A DNA stretch of 64,000 bases from Actinoplanes missouriensis 431 (GCF_000284295.1 NC_017093.1:2728001-2792000), one strand, 5' to 3'. Positions 33,230 to 43,039 are shown, numbered from the stretch's first letter. Notes: generated from the sequence alone by a model not told the origin. Made by a program: numbers and translations.

Positions 33230-35515
33230 TCAGCTCGGGGGGTAGCGCAACTCGACGAGCGCCGACTCGGCGCCGCCCTCCTCGCCGATGCCGACACCCC
33301 GGTACTGGCCGGCGCCCACGGTCACCGTCGTGGTTCCCGTCGCTGACCGGCTGGTCGCCGCCAGCGCGCGGCCGGCGTCGGCCCGTACCAGGAACGTCTT
33401 CGGCAGATCCAGGGTGAGCACTCCGGCCGTACCCCGGGCCTTGAAGCAGAAGCGCGGGAAGCCGAGGCCGGCGTCGTGGGTCTCCACGACGATCAGATCC
33501 GCCGCTGGTGTTCCGGCGCCGCAGTCGGCGAGCAGGATGTGCCCGTCGCCGCGGCCGAGCGAGATGTGCTGCGTGGCCTCGATCGTGGCGGCGCCCGGAT
33601 AGCGGTAGTCCTCCACCAGTGTGCCGCCGTTGGTCTCGGTCGGCGCCTCGCCGCTCGGCGCGGGCACCGCTGCCACCGGCCCGGCCGGGGCACCGGACGG
33701 AGCGGGGCCGCCCGGCGCGTACCAGCCCTGCAGATCGGCGAGCAGGTGGGCGGTGCCACTGCTGACGTTGCGCAGCCTGATCCGCCCGTCCGTGCCGACC
33801 GGAACCGTGGCCAGCGCGGAGCGGGCGCCGGAGCCGGGCGGGGCGTAGTTGGCGAACGACGGCGCCGGCTCGGCGCCACCGACCGGCCAGGCGTGCAGGT
33901 GGCCGCTCTGGGTGTTGGCGACCGAGGTCAGGTTCAGCACCGCTGTCGCGCCGGCGGGCAAGCCGGTGGAGATGTCGGCGGTGCCCTGCGCGGCCACGGG
34001 GGTCCCGGTGCCGGAGATGCGGGTGTCGAGCAGCCGCCGGGCGGTCAGCGTCCGCAGCCCCGCGGTTCCCGAGCCGGGAACGTAGTAGCCGGTGACGGTC
34101 AGCACCAGGTGGATCGCGTACCCCCGGTTGGTGATCGTCACCCGGCCGTCGCTGCCGAGCTGGATCGCCACCCCGTGCGCGGTGTTGCCGGCCACGTAGT
34201 CCATCACACTGCGGTTGGCGGCGACGCCCGGCGGCGCGGCGGCGAGCCAGCCGGGGCCGGTGGCGCCGACCGCGATGACGTCGGCGAACACCGCCGTCGC
34301 ACCGACCGGGACGACCCCGCCGGTCAGCGTGAACGTGCGGCTGCCGTTGCCCGGGATCGTGCCGGTGCTGCCGCCGGTGCCGTTGCGGGTGTCCACCAGC
34401 CAGGTCGGCGCCACCGGCACGAATCCGGCGCCGGCGCCGCGGACGTAGTAGCCCTGCACGTCCGCGAGCATGTGCCCGCCGGTGTTGTTGTACACCGACA
34501 GCCGCCCGCTGGCCGGCAACGGCACCACCACCGTGTTCGACAGGGTCTGTTCCGAGGTGTTCAGCATCGACAGCGCCGGGTCCCGGGTGCCGCCCTCGGG
34601 GAAGACGGTCAAGTAGTTGCCGGTCGCCGAGATAGCGGTCAGGTCGAGCAGCACCGCGCTCACCCCGCCGGCCGGCACCCCGGCCACGCCGGCGACCTGG
34701 AACGTGGTGATGCTGCGCGCCGCCGGTGCGGCCGGGCCGCCGCCGAGCCCGCTGCGGGTGTCGAGCACCTGGCCGCTGGTGGGCAGCCGGACGAACGCGC
34801 CGCCGCGGATCGTCTCCCGCGCCCAGGCGGCCACATCGTCGAGCCGGGTCTCGGTGGTCGTGCTCCGGGTCTCGGTCGCCTCGGTCTCCAGGCAGCCGCC
34901 CTGCCACGACGCGGAGTGCAGGGCCACCAGCGCGACCGCGTTGCCGGTCACCCGCAGCGCCGGCCCGCCGGTGTCGCCCGCGCACAGTGCGGCCGGTGCG
35001 CCGGTCAGGCCCAGCCGTCCGGTCGCGACGCTCTGCACCCGCAGATCGGCGACATGCAGCTGGTCGGGAACCCAATCCGTGCCGGTACGGCCGTAGCCGG
35101 CCACCGTGAGCGTCTCGCCGACCACCGGGGCGGTCGTCCCGAACGGCACCGGCGCGATGTCGGTGATCGGCGTGGCCAGCTTCGCCAGCACGATGCCCCG
35201 GCTCGGGTGCCGGACCGTCTCGGTCGCGGCCCGGACCTGCCCGGTGCCGGCCGCGGCCCGGTCGGTGCGCCCGACGGTGATCCGCAACGACGTGGCCGGC
35301 AGGTCGGCGGGCACGCAGTCGGCCGAGGTCACCACCCACTCCGGATCGACCAGCGCGCCCGAGCACCCGCGGGTGCCGTCCGCGGCCCGGATCTCGGCGA
35401 CGAACCCGTATCCACTGGTCACCGCCGTGCCACCGGTCACCGCGGCGGCCGGCGCCGGTGGCGCGGCAGCCGCGATGAGGACCGCGGCGCCGGCCGCGGT
35501 CACGAGGCGTCTCAT
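33230..35515 (-). CDS. Secreted trypsin-like pseudoprotease with DTR-type beta repeats
   Basis: 761 aa from the ATG at 35515, with GGGGAG six bases upstream. Signal peptide ~1-25. Residues ~26-235 have the S1 trypsin fold landmarks, but all three triad positions are changed: VVTSADC has Asp66 for the histidine, RGIVLAKL has Gly107 for the aspartate, and CAGDTGGPAL has Thr182 for the serine. Residues ~245-620 hold three ~120-residue repeats built on (V/L)LDTR and a terminal GYY/GWY, known from other secreted actinobacterial proteins. An uncharacterised C-terminal domain (~640-761) contains DCGAG. It is likely a secreted binding or scaffold protein, not a protease. It converges on the ALF/Hint toxin. 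Confidence 0.8.
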   Translation of the reverse strand: MRRLVTAAGAAVLIAAAAPPAPAAAVTGGTAVTSGYGFVAEIRAADGTRGCSGALVDPEWVVTSADCVPADLPATSLRITVGRTDRAAAGTGQVRAATETVRHPSRGIVLAKLATPITDIAPVPFGTTAPVVGETLTVAGYGRTGTDWVPDQLHVADLRVQSVATGRLGLTGAPAALCAGDTGGPALRVTGNAVALVALHSASWQGGCLETEATETRSTTTETRLDDVAAWARETIRGGAFVRLPTSGQVLDTRSGLGGGPAAPAARSITTFQVAGVAGVPAGGVSAVLLDLTAISATGNYLTVFPEGGTRDPALSMLNTSEQTLSNTVVVPLPASGRLSVYNNTGGHMLADVQGYYVRGAGAGFVPVAPTWLVDTRNGTGGSTGTIPGNGSRTFTLTGGVVPVGATAVFADVIAVGATGPGWLAAAPPGVAANRSVMDYVAGNTAHGVAIQLGSDGRVTITNRGYAIHLVLTVTGYYVPGSGTAGLRTLTARRLLDTRISGTGTPVAAQGTADISTGLPAGATAVLNLTSVANTQSGHLHAWPVGGAEPAPSFANYAPPGSGARSALATVPVGTDGRIRLRNVSSGTAHLLADLQGWYAPGGPAPSGAPAGPVAAVPAPSGEAPTETNGGTLVEDYRYPGAATIEATQHISLGRGDGHILLADCGAGTPAADLIVVETHDAGLGFPRFCFKARGTAGVLTLDLPKTFLVRADAGRALAATSRSATGTTTVTVGAGQYRGVGIGEEGGAESALVELRYPPS

Positions 35516-35714
35516 CATGTTCTCCCCGCATCCTCGAATAGACGTCTTCATATGTATGGATACCGTAGGTGATCGGATGCCGGTTGCCGCTCAGCGCTCC
35601 GTGTGGTGTCGTTCTGCCGGATCCATGACCTGGGCCGGTGAGAGGAGCCAGTTCGCCATACGGCGCAGGCTTCGGACCGCGCCCGGATCGTCCGGTTCGT
35701 TGAGATGGCCGCGG

Positions 35715-36755
35715 TCAATCTTCCGCGTCTGCAGCCGCGGTGGTTCGCCTGACGACCAGGGTGGGTGACAGCTTCACCTGGGCGGTGCGGCGTTCCCGGT
35801 CGGTGATGCGCTCGACGAGCAGGCGGGCGGCGTCGATGCCCATCTGCCGGCCGTCCTGATCGACGCTGGTCAGCGAGATCGGTCCGAAGGCGGCCAGGGC
35901 GCTGTTGTCGTAACCGGCCACCGAGATGTCGCCGGGCACCGACAACCCGGCTTCCGCGATGGCTTCCAGCGCGCCGAGCGCGACGACGTCGGCGCCCGCG
36001 AAGATGGCGGTGGGCCGCACCGGGCGAGCGAGCAGTTGCTGGGCGCCGAGGTAGCCGCCGGTTTGGGTGTAGCTGGTCGAGGCTATGTCGATCTCCGCCT
36101 CGAGGCCGTGGAGAATCATCGCGTCGCGGTAGCCGCGGGCGCGCTGGGCGTTGGGCATCTCGGCGAGCCGGACCCGGTCGGTCTCGTGGTGCTCGATGTG
36201 GGCGATGCGGCGGTGGCCGAGGCCGGCGAGGTGCTCGACGACCAGAGCGGCGCCGGCGATGTCGTCGTCGGTGACGGTGTCGTAGGCGGGGGAGGCGCCG
36301 TGCCGGCCGACGACCACGGTCGGGACGCTGCGGGCGACCTCGTTGAGGCGGCTCTTCGCCGAGACCGGGGCGATCAGCACGAGGCCGTCCATGCTGCGGT
36401 CCATCATCGCGTCGATCACGCGCGCTTCGGCTTTCTCGCCGTTGCAGCCGGGGGCGAGCAGCACCTGGTAGTCGCTGTCGCCGAGCTGTGCGGTGATGCC
36501 GTCGAGGATGTCGGCGAAGAACAGGTTGCGCAGCTCGGGGAGCATCACCCCGATGGTGTAGGTCTGCCCGCGCAACCCTCGGGCCGCGGCGGACGGACGG
36601 TACCCGAGCTCGGCGATGGCCTGCTGCACCTTGCTGCGCATAGCGGGGCTGGCGCCGTACGCGTTGCGCAGCACCTTCGACACGGCGGTGGTGGACACCT
36701 GGGCGTGACGCGCGACGTCGACGATGGTGACGCGCCGGGGCACGGGCTTGTCCAC
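35715..36755 (-). CDS. LacI-family transcriptional regulator of the rhamnoside locus
   Basis: 346 aa from the GTG at 36755, with AAGGAG six bases upstream. The N-terminal helix-turn-helix is VTIVDVARHAQVSTTAVSKVL (shown to residue ~30), with hinge helix ARGLRG. The periplasmic-binding-like effector domain spans ~65-340 (GHRRIAHIEHHETDR, GYDNSALAAFGP, LVVRRT). Effectors of such regulators are usually mono- or disaccharides. It faces away from the sugar-uptake and glycosidase operon, and two LacI-type operators lie in front of that operon. A decayed paralog sits between. Confidence 0.92.
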   Translation of the reverse strand: MDKPVPRRVTIVDVARHAQVSTTAVSKVLRNAYGASPAMRSKVQQAIAELGYRPSAAARGLRGQTYTIGVMLPELRNLFFADILDGITAQLGDSDYQVLLAPGCNGEKAEARVIDAMMDRSMDGLVLIAPVSAKSRLNEVARSVPTVVVGRHGASPAYDTVTDDDIAGAALVVEHLAGLGHRRIAHIEHHETDRVRLAEMPNAQRARGYRDAMILHGLEAEIDIASTSYTQTGGYLGAQQLLARPVRPTAIFAGADVVALGALEAIAEAGLSVPGDISVAGYDNSALAAFGPISLTSVDQDGRQMGIDAARLLVERITDRERRTAQVKLSPTLVVRRTTAAADAED

Positions 36756-36789
36756 CGGGGCTCCTTCTTCGGTAGGGGTGCAGTAGAGC

Positions 36790-37126
36790 GTACTGATCAA
36801 CGTGCCGGACGGACGTGCCTCGTACGACAGGCGTGGGGGACGGCAGCACCTGCGCGGCCGGGCGGTCCGGATCGGTGATGCGCTCGAGAAGCAACCGGCC
36901 CGCGGTGGCGCCGATGTGGTGCCCGGCCTGGTCGACGGTCGTCAAGGAGATCGGCAGGAACCCGGCCAGGGTGATGTCGTCGTAACGCGTGGGGCATCTC
37001 GGCGAGCCGGACCGCGTCGGCCTTGTGGTGCTCGATGTGCGCGATCCGGCGATGGCCCAGGCCGGGCGCATGCTGGGCCACATCCACGATCGTCACCCTT
37101 GGGGCGGTCGTCGGTCGTTGGTGCAT
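36790..37126 (-). pseudogene. Decayed second LacI-family regulator
   Basis: Starting at an ATG at 37126 with GGGGAGAG in front, the peptide begins PRVTIVDVAQHA and then jumps directly to GLGHRRIAHIEHHKADAVRLAEMP, skipping ~170 residues of the intact neighbour. After a frameshift near 36990 it continues DDITLAGFLPISLTTVDQAG, then RLLLERITDPDR and VVRGT, equal to the neighbour's C-terminus. It is therefore a tandem duplicate of the LacI gene with two deletions and a frame change. The promoter-proximal operator is retained. Confidence 0.75.
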
Positions 37127-37141
37127 GCGCTCTCCCCGCTT

Positions 37142-37157
37142 TGTGAAACGTTACCCA
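37142..37157. promoter_or_regulatory. LacI-type operator 1
   Basis: A 16-bp site with central AACGTT (37147-37152) reading TGTGAAACGTTACCCA. It is nearly identical to the site at 37276-37291. It lies just before the start of the decayed LacI gene. Confidence 0.65.
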
Positions 37158-37275
37158 CCATAGGGTTCGGGACGCCGCTGGGGAAGCGCGCGGCGAGCGA
37201 ATCGCTGAACCTGAGTTGCCGGGCACGAACCCCTTGACGCTGTTCGGCACGCGCTCGTAAGGTCGGCGAAACATT

Positions 37276-37291
37276 TGGAAAACGTTACCCA
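37276..37291. promoter_or_regulatory. LacI-type operator 2, before the rhamnoside operon
   Basis: TGGAAAACGTTACCCA with AACGTT at 37281-37286, 134 bp from operator 1 and ~95 bp before the first permease start. The two sites share 13 of 16 positions and fit the general LacI/CRE pattern of a central CG flanked by inverted arms. Confidence 0.7.
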
Positions 37292-37385
37292 CATCACCCG
37301 GCGACCGGACATGCTGCCTCGCGCGGCACGGGTGCCGCCGTCGTTCCACCTGATCATGAAACGATTCAGCAAGGTGGGGTTTCCT

Positions 37386-38315
37386 GTGACACTCGATCTG
37401 CAACAGCGACGCTCACGCCGAGTCGTCGCGGCGGCCCCGCCGCGCCGCCGGGCACACGCCGCGCCGCCCTGGTGGTTCACCGTTCCGGCGCTGCTGCTGT
37501 TCGCCTTCGTGGTGCTCGTCCCGAGCGCCCGCGGCGTCTACTACGCCTTCACCGACTGGGACGGCCTGGACCCGCAGTTCGCGTTCATCGGCCTGGACAA
37601 CTTCACCGCCATGGCCGACGACCCGGACGCGCTGGGCGCCATCTGGCACACCCTGCTGATCGCCGTCGCGATCACGGTGATCCAGAACGGCATCGGCCTG
37701 CTGCTGGCCCTCGGCGTCAACACCACGATCAAGAGCCGCAACTTCCTGCGGGTGCTGCTGTTCGCCCCGGCCGTGGTCACCCCCATCGTCACCGCATACC
37801 TGTGGCGCAACCTGCTCGGCCCCGACGGCGCGGTGAACAGCCTGCTCGGCGTGTTCGGCGTCGAGGGCAAGAACTGGCTCGGCGACCCCGGTCTCGCGCT
37901 GTGGATGATCGTGCTGGTCGTGGTCTGGCAGTTCGCCGGCTACTCCATGGTGATCTTCCTGGCCGGCCTGCAGTCGATCCCGCGCGAGATCTACGAAGCC
38001 GCCGCGATCGACGGCTCCGGACCGGTCCGCCGTTTCTGGTCGATCGTCCGTCCGCTGCTCGCCCCGGCCATCACGATCAACCTGATGCTCTCGATCATCG
38101 GCGGGATCAAACTCTTCGATCAGGTGTACGCGCTGACCGGTGGCGGTCCCGGGCACGCCACCGACACCATCTCCACGCTCATCTACAAGGACGCGTTCAC
38201 CCTCGGCGAGTTCGGCTACAGCATCGCCCTCGCGGTGGTGCTCACCGCGATCGTCGCGGTCATCTCCGCCGGCCAGTACACCGTCCTTTCCCGCAACGAG
38301 AAGGCGGCGTCATGA
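37386..38315 (+). CDS. Carbohydrate ABC transporter permease, MalF type
   Basis: 309 aa from the GTG at 37386, which has GGTGGGG six bases upstream; in-frame ATGs at 37275 and 37356 are possible, but the first overlaps the operator. Six membrane helices are seen. The EAA loop (EIYEAAAIDGSGPVRRF) contacts the ATPase. The ending AGQYTVLSRNE precedes an ATGA overlap with the second permease. No ATPase gene is in the locus, so a shared MsiK-like ATPase is expected. Confidence 0.9.
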   Translation: MTLDLQQRRSRRVVAAAPPRRRAHAAPPWWFTVPALLLFAFVVLVPSARGVYYAFTDWDGLDPQFAFIGLDNFTAMADDPDALGAIWHTLLIAVAITVIQNGIGLLLALGVNTTIKSRNFLRVLLFAPAVVTPIVTAYLWRNLLGPDGAVNSLLGVFGVEGKNWLGDPGLALWMIVLVVVWQFAGYSMVIFLAGLQSIPREIYEAAAIDGSGPVRRFWSIVRPLLAPAITINLMLSIIGGIKLFDQVYALTGGGPGHATDTISTLIYKDAFTLGEFGYSIALAVVLTAIVAVISAGQYTVLSRNEKAAS

Positions 38316-39133
38316 CCCGCTACACGACGAAGACGTTCGCCCTCGAGATGCTGATGATCGCGGTCGCCATCGTCTTCGCCTTCCCGGTCTACGTCCTGGT
38401 CAACCTCGCGATCCGATCACCGAGCGACACCTCCTCGCCGATCGCGCTCACCCAGAGCCCGACGCTCGCCAACTTCAGCCAGGCGTGGCAGGAGGGCGGC
38501 CTCGGCGGCGCCCTGATCAACAGCGTGATCGTCACCGCGGTCAGCGTGCTGATCGTGCTGGTCGTGTCGTCGCTGGCGGCGTATCCGCTCGCGCGGTCCA
38601 CCGCGCACTGGTCCCGCGGCACCTTCCTGGTGATCATGCTCGGGCTGATCCTGCCGTTCCAGCTCGCCGCCCTGCCGCTCTACCAGACCATCCGCGACCT
38701 CGGCCTGCTCGGCTCGGTCTGGTCCCTGGTGCTGTTCTACGCCGGCCTGCAGGTCCCGTTCACGACCTTCCTGTACGTCGGTTTCCTGCGGGCGCTTCCC
38801 CGCGACTTCGAGGAGGCCGCGACCATCGACGGCTGCGGGCCGCTCACCGCGTTCCGCTACGTGGTCCTGCCGATGCTCAAACCGATCACGGTCACCGCGC
38901 TGGTCCTCAACACGGTCAGCGTGTGGAACGACTTCTTCACCCCGCTGCTCTACCTGTCCGGCAGCGACCAGCAGACCATGCCGGTCGCGGTCGCCGGATT
39001 CGTCGGCCAGTTCGTCTCCGACTGGAACCTGATCTTCGCAGCCCTGCTGATCAGCATCGTCCCGGTCCTCGCCGTCTACCTCTCGCTGCAGCGCAGCATC
39101 ATCAACGGATTCGCCGGAGGGCTCAAGGGATGA
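38312..39133 (+). CDS. Carbohydrate ABC transporter permease, MalG type
   Basis: 273 aa. Six helices, with the EAA motif EEAATIDGCGPLTAF and the terminal QRSIINGFAGGLKG usual for CUT1-family inner-membrane proteins. Its start overlaps the first permease stop and its stop overlaps the start of the GH78 gene (ATGA), so three genes are translationally linked. The likely substrate, judged from neighbours, is a rhamnose-containing oligosaccharide. Confidence 0.93.
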   Translation: MTRYTTKTFALEMLMIAVAIVFAFPVYVLVNLAIRSPSDTSSPIALTQSPTLANFSQAWQEGGLGGALINSVIVTAVSVLIVLVVSSLAAYPLARSTAHWSRGTFLVIMLGLILPFQLAALPLYQTIRDLGLLGSVWSLVLFYAGLQVPFTTFLYVGFLRALPRDFEEAATIDGCGPLTAFRYVVLPMLKPITVTALVLNTVSVWNDFFTPLLYLSGSDQQTMPVAVAGFVGQFVSDWNLIFAALLISIVPVLAVYLSLQRSIINGFAGGLKG

Positions 39134-41763
39134 TCATCTATGGTCTGACCACCGAACAGCGCACCGAACCCCTCGGTCTCGGTGAGACGCGCCCCCGGCT
39201 GTCCTGGAAGTTGCGCGGTGATCGGCACGGTGCGGCGCAGACCGCGTACCGGATCACCGCGGCCGAACGCGCCACGGATCTGGACGTGCCCGCCCGGCTG
39301 GTGTGGGACAGCGGCCGCCGGGAAAGCCGCGAGACGCTGCTGATCGCCTGGGACGGCCCGGCCCTGCGCTCGGCCATCCGCTATCACTGGCGCGTCGAGG
39401 TCTGGGACGAGACGGGCGCGAGCGCTGCGACGGCGCAGAGCTGGTTCGAGACCGGTCTGCTGCACCGCGAGGACTGGACGGCGGTATGGATCGGCCGCAA
39501 CCCGGTGGCTCTGCCGCCGGTGGACCCGCCGACCGACGACGACCTGGTCTCGCCCGGCCCGCAGGAGGCGGCACTGCACCTGCGGCACGAGTTCCGGCTG
39601 CCGCAACGGCCGGTGCGGGCCCGGCTCTACGCCACCGCCCGCGGCGTCTACGAACCGCAGCTCAACGGCGAGCGCGTCGGCGACCGGGAACTCGCCCCCG
39701 GCTGGACCGAATATCACCATCGGATCCAGTACCAGACCTATGACGTCACCGATCAGCTGACCGCCGGCGGGAACACGATCGCCATGATCGTCGCCGACGG
39801 CTGGTGGAGCGGTTATGTCGGGTTCGACCCGCGCCGCCCGGCCCGCCACTACGGCGAGGCACCCGGACTGCTCGCCCAACTGGTGGTGGACTTCGCCGAC
39901 GGCTCGCAGAAGGTGATCGCGACCGGCAGCGACTGGATCGAGAGTGACGGCCCGATCCGGTCCGCCGACCTGATGATGGGACAGTACGTCGACGCCCGCC
40001 GCACCGTGACCGGCAACCGGCCGGTCGTGGTGCTCGATACCGAGCCCGGGCCGCTGGTCGCCGAACCCGACGAGCCGATCCGGGTCACCGCCGAACTCGC
40101 GGCGGTGTCGGTCGAGCGGCGCGAGGCCGGCCGCTGCATCGTCGACTTCGGGCAGAACCTGGTCGGCCGGGTGCGCCTGCGGGTGCGAAACGTGGAAGAA
40201 GGCCGCCGGATCGTGCTGCGGCACGCCGAGGTCCTGGAGAACGGCGAGCTCTACACCGAGAACCTGCGCCGCGCCGCCGCCACCGACGTCTACGTGGTAG
40301 CGGGGCAGGACAGCGAGGTCTTCGAGCCGCAGTTCACGTTCCATGGCTTCCGCTACGCCGAGATCACCGGTTACACACCGGCCGACGGTGACGTCACCGC
40401 GCGGGTGCTGCACAGCGACACCCCGTGGACCGGCACCTTCGACTGCGACGACCAGGTGGTCAACCAGCTGCACGCCAACATCGGCTGGGGCCAGCGCGGC
40501 AACTTCGTCGCGGTGCCCACCGACTGCCCGCAACGCGACGAGCGGCTCGGCTGGCTCGCCGACGCCCAGGTCTTCGCCCCGACGGCGACCCGCAACGCCG
40601 ACGTCTCCGCGTTCTTCGCCCGCTGGATGCGCGACGTCGTCGACGGCCAGAACGCCGACGGCGCGTTCCGCGACGTCGCCCCGATCATCGCCTTCGAGCG
40701 CGAGGGCGCCCCGGCCTGGGGCGACGGCGGCGTGATCATCCCGTGGCTGCTGTGGAAGACCTACGGCGACCGGCGCGTGCTGGAACACAGCTTCGCCGCG
40801 ATGACCGCCTGGGTGCGGCACATCCACCGGCACAACCCGGACCTGCTGTGGCAGCACCGCACCGGCAACTCCTACGGCGACTGGCTCCAGATCGACGCCG
40901 ACACGCCCCGCGATGTTCTCGCCACCGCCTACTTCGCGCGCAGCACCGAGATCGTCGCGGCAGCCGCCGACGTCCTCGGTGAGCCGTCCGCCGCGTGGCA
41001 CGAGCTGCACGCCGGGATCAAGCGGGCGTTCCAGGACGCGTTCGTCGGGGACGACGGCAGTGTCAAGGGCGCGACGCAGACCTCGTACCTGCTGGGCCTG
41101 GCCTTTGATCTTGTGCCGGAAAGCCTGAAAGAGGCAGCCGTCGCCCATCTGGCCGCCGACATCGAGAGTCGCGGCAATCGGCTGACCACCGGGTTCGTCG
41201 GCGTGTCACTGCTGTGCCCGGTGCTCACCGAGCACGGTCGCGGCGATCTCGCCTACGCGCTGCTGCACCAGGACGCCTACCCGTCCTGGAACTACTCGAT
41301 CCGGCACGGCGCCACCACGATCTGGGAGCGCTGGGACGGCTGGACCGAGGAACACGGATTCCAGTCCGCCGCGATGAACTCGTTCAACCACTACAGCCTC
41401 GGCAGCGTCGGCGACTGGCTCTACGGCCGCGTCGCCGGCATCGGCCAGACCCCCGCCTCGACCGCGTACTCCGAGCTCCTGCTGCGTCCCACCCCGGACC
41501 CGACGGGCCGGATCACGCGGGCGCGCGCGTCTCAGGAGACGGTGCGCGGGCTGGTCGAGTGCGGCTGGTCCCGCGAAGACGGCCGGCTCACCGTGACCGC
41601 CACGGTGCCGCCGGGAAGCACCGCCATCCTCCTGATCCCCACCAGCGACCCCGGCAGTGTGCACGCTGCCGGAACGCCCGGGGTTCTGCGGGCCGAACCC
41701 TCCGCCGGCGGTCTGACCGTGCGGCTGGTGTCCGGCCGATACACCTTCACCACCCCCCTCTGA
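39130..41763 (+). CDS. Alpha-L-rhamnosidase, GH78 (no signal peptide)
   Basis: 877 aa. The N-terminal Ig-like domain (~5-110) and rhamnosidase_N (~140-300) precede a Bac_rhamnosid domain (~315-420), the (alpha/alpha)6 catalytic barrel (~425-770) and a C-terminal beta domain. Acidic residues of GH78 are present in DCPQRDERLGWLAD (Asp465, Glu471, Asp478), and the general-base region is WERWDGWTEEHGF. It inverts alpha-L-rhamnosides to rhamnose. The lack of a signal peptide suggests it acts on imported oligosaccharides in the cytoplasm. Confidence 0.93.
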   Translation: MIIYGLTTEQRTEPLGLGETRPRLSWKLRGDRHGAAQTAYRITAAERATDLDVPARLVWDSGRRESRETLLIAWDGPALRSAIRYHWRVEVWDETGASAATAQSWFETGLLHREDWTAVWIGRNPVALPPVDPPTDDDLVSPGPQEAALHLRHEFRLPQRPVRARLYATARGVYEPQLNGERVGDRELAPGWTEYHHRIQYQTYDVTDQLTAGGNTIAMIVADGWWSGYVGFDPRRPARHYGEAPGLLAQLVVDFADGSQKVIATGSDWIESDGPIRSADLMMGQYVDARRTVTGNRPVVVLDTEPGPLVAEPDEPIRVTAELAAVSVERREAGRCIVDFGQNLVGRVRLRVRNVEEGRRIVLRHAEVLENGELYTENLRRAAATDVYVVAGQDSEVFEPQFTFHGFRYAEITGYTPADGDVTARVLHSDTPWTGTFDCDDQVVNQLHANIGWGQRGNFVAVPTDCPQRDERLGWLADAQVFAPTATRNADVSAFFARWMRDVVDGQNADGAFRDVAPIIAFEREGAPAWGDGGVIIPWLLWKTYGDRRVLEHSFAAMTAWVRHIHRHNPDLLWQHRTGNSYGDWLQIDADTPRDVLATAYFARSTEIVAAAADVLGEPSAAWHELHAGIKRAFQDAFVGDDGSVKGATQTSYLLGLAFDLVPESLKEAAVAHLAADIESRGNRLTTGFVGVSLLCPVLTEHGRGDLAYALLHQDAYPSWNYSIRHGATTIWERWDGWTEEHGFQSAAMNSFNHYSLGSVGDWLYGRVAGIGQTPASTAYSELLLRPTPDPTGRITRARASQETVRGLVECGWSREDGRLTVTATVPPGSTAILLIPTSDPGSVHAAGTPGVLRAEPSAGGLTVRLVSGRYTFTTPL

Positions 41764-41788
41764 GTCGTCTCCAACGCAGGAGAAGATC

Positions 41789-43039
41789 ATGAAACGAGTC
41801 CTCGCCGCGCTCGCGGCAACCACCCTCCTCGCCGCCTGCTCCAGCGGCACCAACTCCGGCTCCGGTGACAGCGACAACCAGACCCTGACGATCGCCTCCG
41901 TCGACCAGGGTTCGGTCGAGAAGGTCGTCGACGCGTTCAAGGCCGCCAACCCCGGCGTCACCGTGAACCTGACGACCAGCGGCGCCGACCAGTACCAGCA
42001 GCAGATCCGTACCCAATTGGCGTCGGGAACCGCCCCGGACGTGATGACCGTGTGGCCGGGCAACGGCAACCCCGGCGCCACCTACGTGATCGCCAAGCCC
42101 GGCTACCTGCTCGACCTCTCCGACCAGCCGTGGGCCGCCCAGCTGCCGGACGCCTTCAAGAAGGTCGCCCAGTACGAGGGCAAGACGTACAACGCGCTGT
42201 TCGGGCTCAACGGCATCGGCGCGGTCTACAACGACGAGGCGATGACGAAGGCCGGCCTGAAAGCGCCCGGCACCTGGACCGACCTGCTCGCGTTCTGCAA
42301 GGCCGCGGCGGGCAAGGGCACCCCCGCCTTCGCGCTCGGCATCCAGGACAACTGGGTCACCCAGATCGCCCTGTACGCCCTGGTCGCGACGGCGGTCTAC
42401 AGCGGCGACAAGGACTTCGACACGAAGATGGCCGCCGGTCAGGCCACCTTCGCGACCTCGCCCTGGACCACGGCGATGGCGAAGTACCAGGAAATGAACA
42501 GCGCCGGCTGCTTCCAGAAGGACCCGCTCGGCACCAGTTACGAGGCCAGCCAGACCCTCGCCGCGACCGGCAAGACGCTCGGCATCATCCAGGGCAACTG
42601 GATCATCGGGCTGCTCAAGCAGAAGAACCCGAACGGGAAGTTCACCATGAAGGCGCTGCCGGCCACCGACGACCCGGCGCAGTTCATCATGCCCGCCGCG
42701 GCCGGCGCCGGTTACGGCGTCAACGCCAAGGCGAAGAACAAGGACCTCGCGCTGAAGTTCATCACGTTCGTGATGAGCCCGGAGGGCATGAAGACCTTCA
42801 ACGAGGCGCAAGGCAGCCTGCCCACGCTGCCCGGCGCCGGCACCACCGTGGACCCCGGCCTGGCCGAGCTCACCGCGTTCGTCGAGGGGAACAAGACCGT
42901 GCCGTTCATGGACCAGCTCTGGCCCAACGCCAAGGTCCAGCAGACCATGCTCAGCGGTCTCCAGGAGGTCTTCAGCAACCAGGCAGGCGCCGACGAGGTC
43001 CTCAAGGACATGGACACCGACTACAAGGCCGGCTCGTGA
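41789..43039 (+). CDS. Sugar ABC transporter substrate-binding lipoprotein
   Basis: 416 aa. The type II signal peptide ends in LLAAC with Cys17 as the lipid-anchored residue. The rest has the two-lobed family 1 (CUT1) fold, including TAPDVMTVWPGN, ALFGLNGIGAVYND and a C-terminal KFITFVMSPEGMKTF. It captures the sugar outside the cell and delivers it to the two upstream permeases. The stop overlaps the GTG of the next GH78 gene. Confidence 0.94.
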   Translation: MKRVLAALAATTLLAACSSGTNSGSGDSDNQTLTIASVDQGSVEKVVDAFKAANPGVTVNLTTSGADQYQQQIRTQLASGTAPDVMTVWPGNGNPGATYVIAKPGYLLDLSDQPWAAQLPDAFKKVAQYEGKTYNALFGLNGIGAVYNDEAMTKAGLKAPGTWTDLLAFCKAAAGKGTPAFALGIQDNWVTQIALYALVATAVYSGDKDFDTKMAAGQATFATSPWTTAMAKYQEMNSAGCFQKDPLGTSYEASQTLAATGKTLGIIQGNWIIGLLKQKNPNGKFTMKALPATDDPAQFIMPAAAGAGYGVNAKAKNKDLALKFITFVMSPEGMKTFNEAQGSLPTLPGAGTTVDPGLAELTAFVEGNKTVPFMDQLWPNAKVQQTMLSGLQEVFSNQAGADEVLKDMDTDYKAGS

